Source: an uncultured Clostridia bacterium
GTDB taxonomy: Bacteria; Bacillota_A; Clostridia; Christensenellales; CAG-138
Reading direction: 5' to 3'
Length of the DNA: 5,798 bases
NCBI GenBank assembly: GCA_946539625.1
Contig: CAMNHT010000096.1
Coordinates: 1 to 5,798, forward strand
The position numbers were made by a program, and so were the translations under genes. The notes below the pieces were generated by a model. It had not been told where the DNA came from. It made no database searches and saw nothing but the letters and a program-made list of their open reading frames with translations. Each line of letters begins with the position of its first letter. Position 1 is the first letter of the stretch. This document shows positions 5,242-5,798 of this stretch, piece by piece.

Positions 5242-5798
5242 ATGAATGAAACCATCGAAAAAACGGTCTGTAAAACGAAATATCCGATCCTTCTGGTGCA
5301 CGGCGCGGGCTTTCGGGACCTGAAGATCCCTGTGTACTGGGGCAGGATCCCGAACGTGCTGCGCTCGCACGGCGCGGCGGTGTATTTCGGCGAACAGGAT
5401 TGCTGGGCAAGCACGGAAACAAACGCGCACGCGCTGTGCGATCGGATCGACGCGATCTTAAAAGAAACCGGTGCGGACAAGGTCAATATCGTTGCGCACA
5501 GCAAGGGCGGCCTTGAAGCGCGTATGGCGGCGTCCTCTCTCGGATACGGCGGGAAGATCGCAAGCATTACCACGATCGGTACGCCGCATCGCGGATCAAA
5601 GACGTTCACGAAGTTTCTGCGTGCGCCGCGCGCGGTCTTTTCGATCGCTGCATTTGCGGTCAACAACTGGATCCGGCTGGTCGGCGATAAGAAACCCGAT
5701 TTTCAACGCGTCTGCGAGGAGTTTTCCGTTTCACACATGGAACGGTTCAACACGGAAAATCCCGACGTGCCCGGCGTGTTTTATCAGAGCGTCGCAGG
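5242..5798 (+). CDS. Alpha/beta-hydrolase lipase/esterase (C-terminus off window)
   Basis: Predicted serine hydrolase of the triacylglycerol lipase-like family. The open frame runs 185 codons to the right edge. Visible features are an N-terminal strand and oxyanion loop YPILLVHGAGF (14-24), a WGRIPNVL helix (33-40), EQDCWAS (51-57), the nucleophile elbow KVNIVAHSKGGLEAR (80-94) with Ser87 in A-H-S-x-G-G, and TTIGTPHRGS (110-119) typical of bacterial lipases. The catalytic Asp and His should lie further on and are outside or not assignable. It starts five bases after the lipoprotein stop and no good Shine-Dalgarno precedes its ATG, so translation is probably coupled to the upstream gene. An in-frame TTG at 5233, overlapping the upstream stop, is a weaker alternative start. 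Unlike its neighbours it has no signal peptide or membrane segment, so it appears cytoplasmic. Substrate unknown; an esterase of other acyl chains is equally possible. Confidence 0.88.
   Translation, partial: MNETIEKTVCKTKYPILLVHGAGFRDLKIPVYWGRIPNVLRSHGAAVYFGEQDCWASTETNAHALCDRIDAILKETGADKVNIVAHSKGGLEARMAASSLGYGGKIASITTIGTPHRGSKTFTKFLRAPRAVFSIAAFAVNNWIRLVGDKKPDFQRVCEEFSVSHMERFNTENPDVPGVFYQSVA

Overview
The window comes from a bacterial chromosome, most likely a Gram-positive Clostridia-type Bacillota. This is an inference from four things: the ruvC-ruvA-ruvB gene order, strong GGAGG ribosome binding sites, sigma-A-like promoters with extended -10 elements, and a moderately GC-rich coding sequence with an AT-rich intergenic gap. 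No RNA genes, insertion sequences, CRISPR arrays or rRNA/tRNA segments are visible, and no gene-free stretch exceeds about 180 bases.

Left third (1-1896, minus strand): a compact Holliday-junction operon, ruvC then ruvA then ruvB, with gaps of only 9 and 3 bases. RuvC is the resolvase, RuvA the junction-binding tetramer and RuvB the hexameric branch-migration motor. RuvB runs off the left edge and lacks its C-terminal DNA-binding domain here. The RuvC start is probably a TTG two codons inside the first ATG.

Middle (1897-2073): a 177-base divergent intergenic region. Each direction has a promoter with a 17-base spacer and an extended -10 (TGn). An imperfect 20-base palindrome lies almost exactly midway between the two -35 boxes.

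Right two thirds (2074-5798, plus strand): a tightly packed five-gene probable operon with gaps of 5 to 24 bases. In order it encodes (1) a membrane-anchored phosphatidylinositol-specific phospholipase C-like enzyme, (2) a membrane-anchored endonuclease/exonuclease/phosphatase-fold (EEP) phosphoesterase, (3) a small flavodoxin-fold protein, (4) a lipoprotein built from two copies of one domain, and (5) an alpha/beta-hydrolase lipase, cut by the right edge. Two exported phosphodiesterase/phosphoesterase-type enzymes, a surface lipoprotein and a lipase suggest a set for attacking or remodelling phosphoinositide, GPI, sphingolipid or other phosphate-headgroup lipids. The individual families are known. 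The combination, its substrate and the role of the flavodoxin-like protein are not evident from sequence, and the set is the most interesting part of the window.
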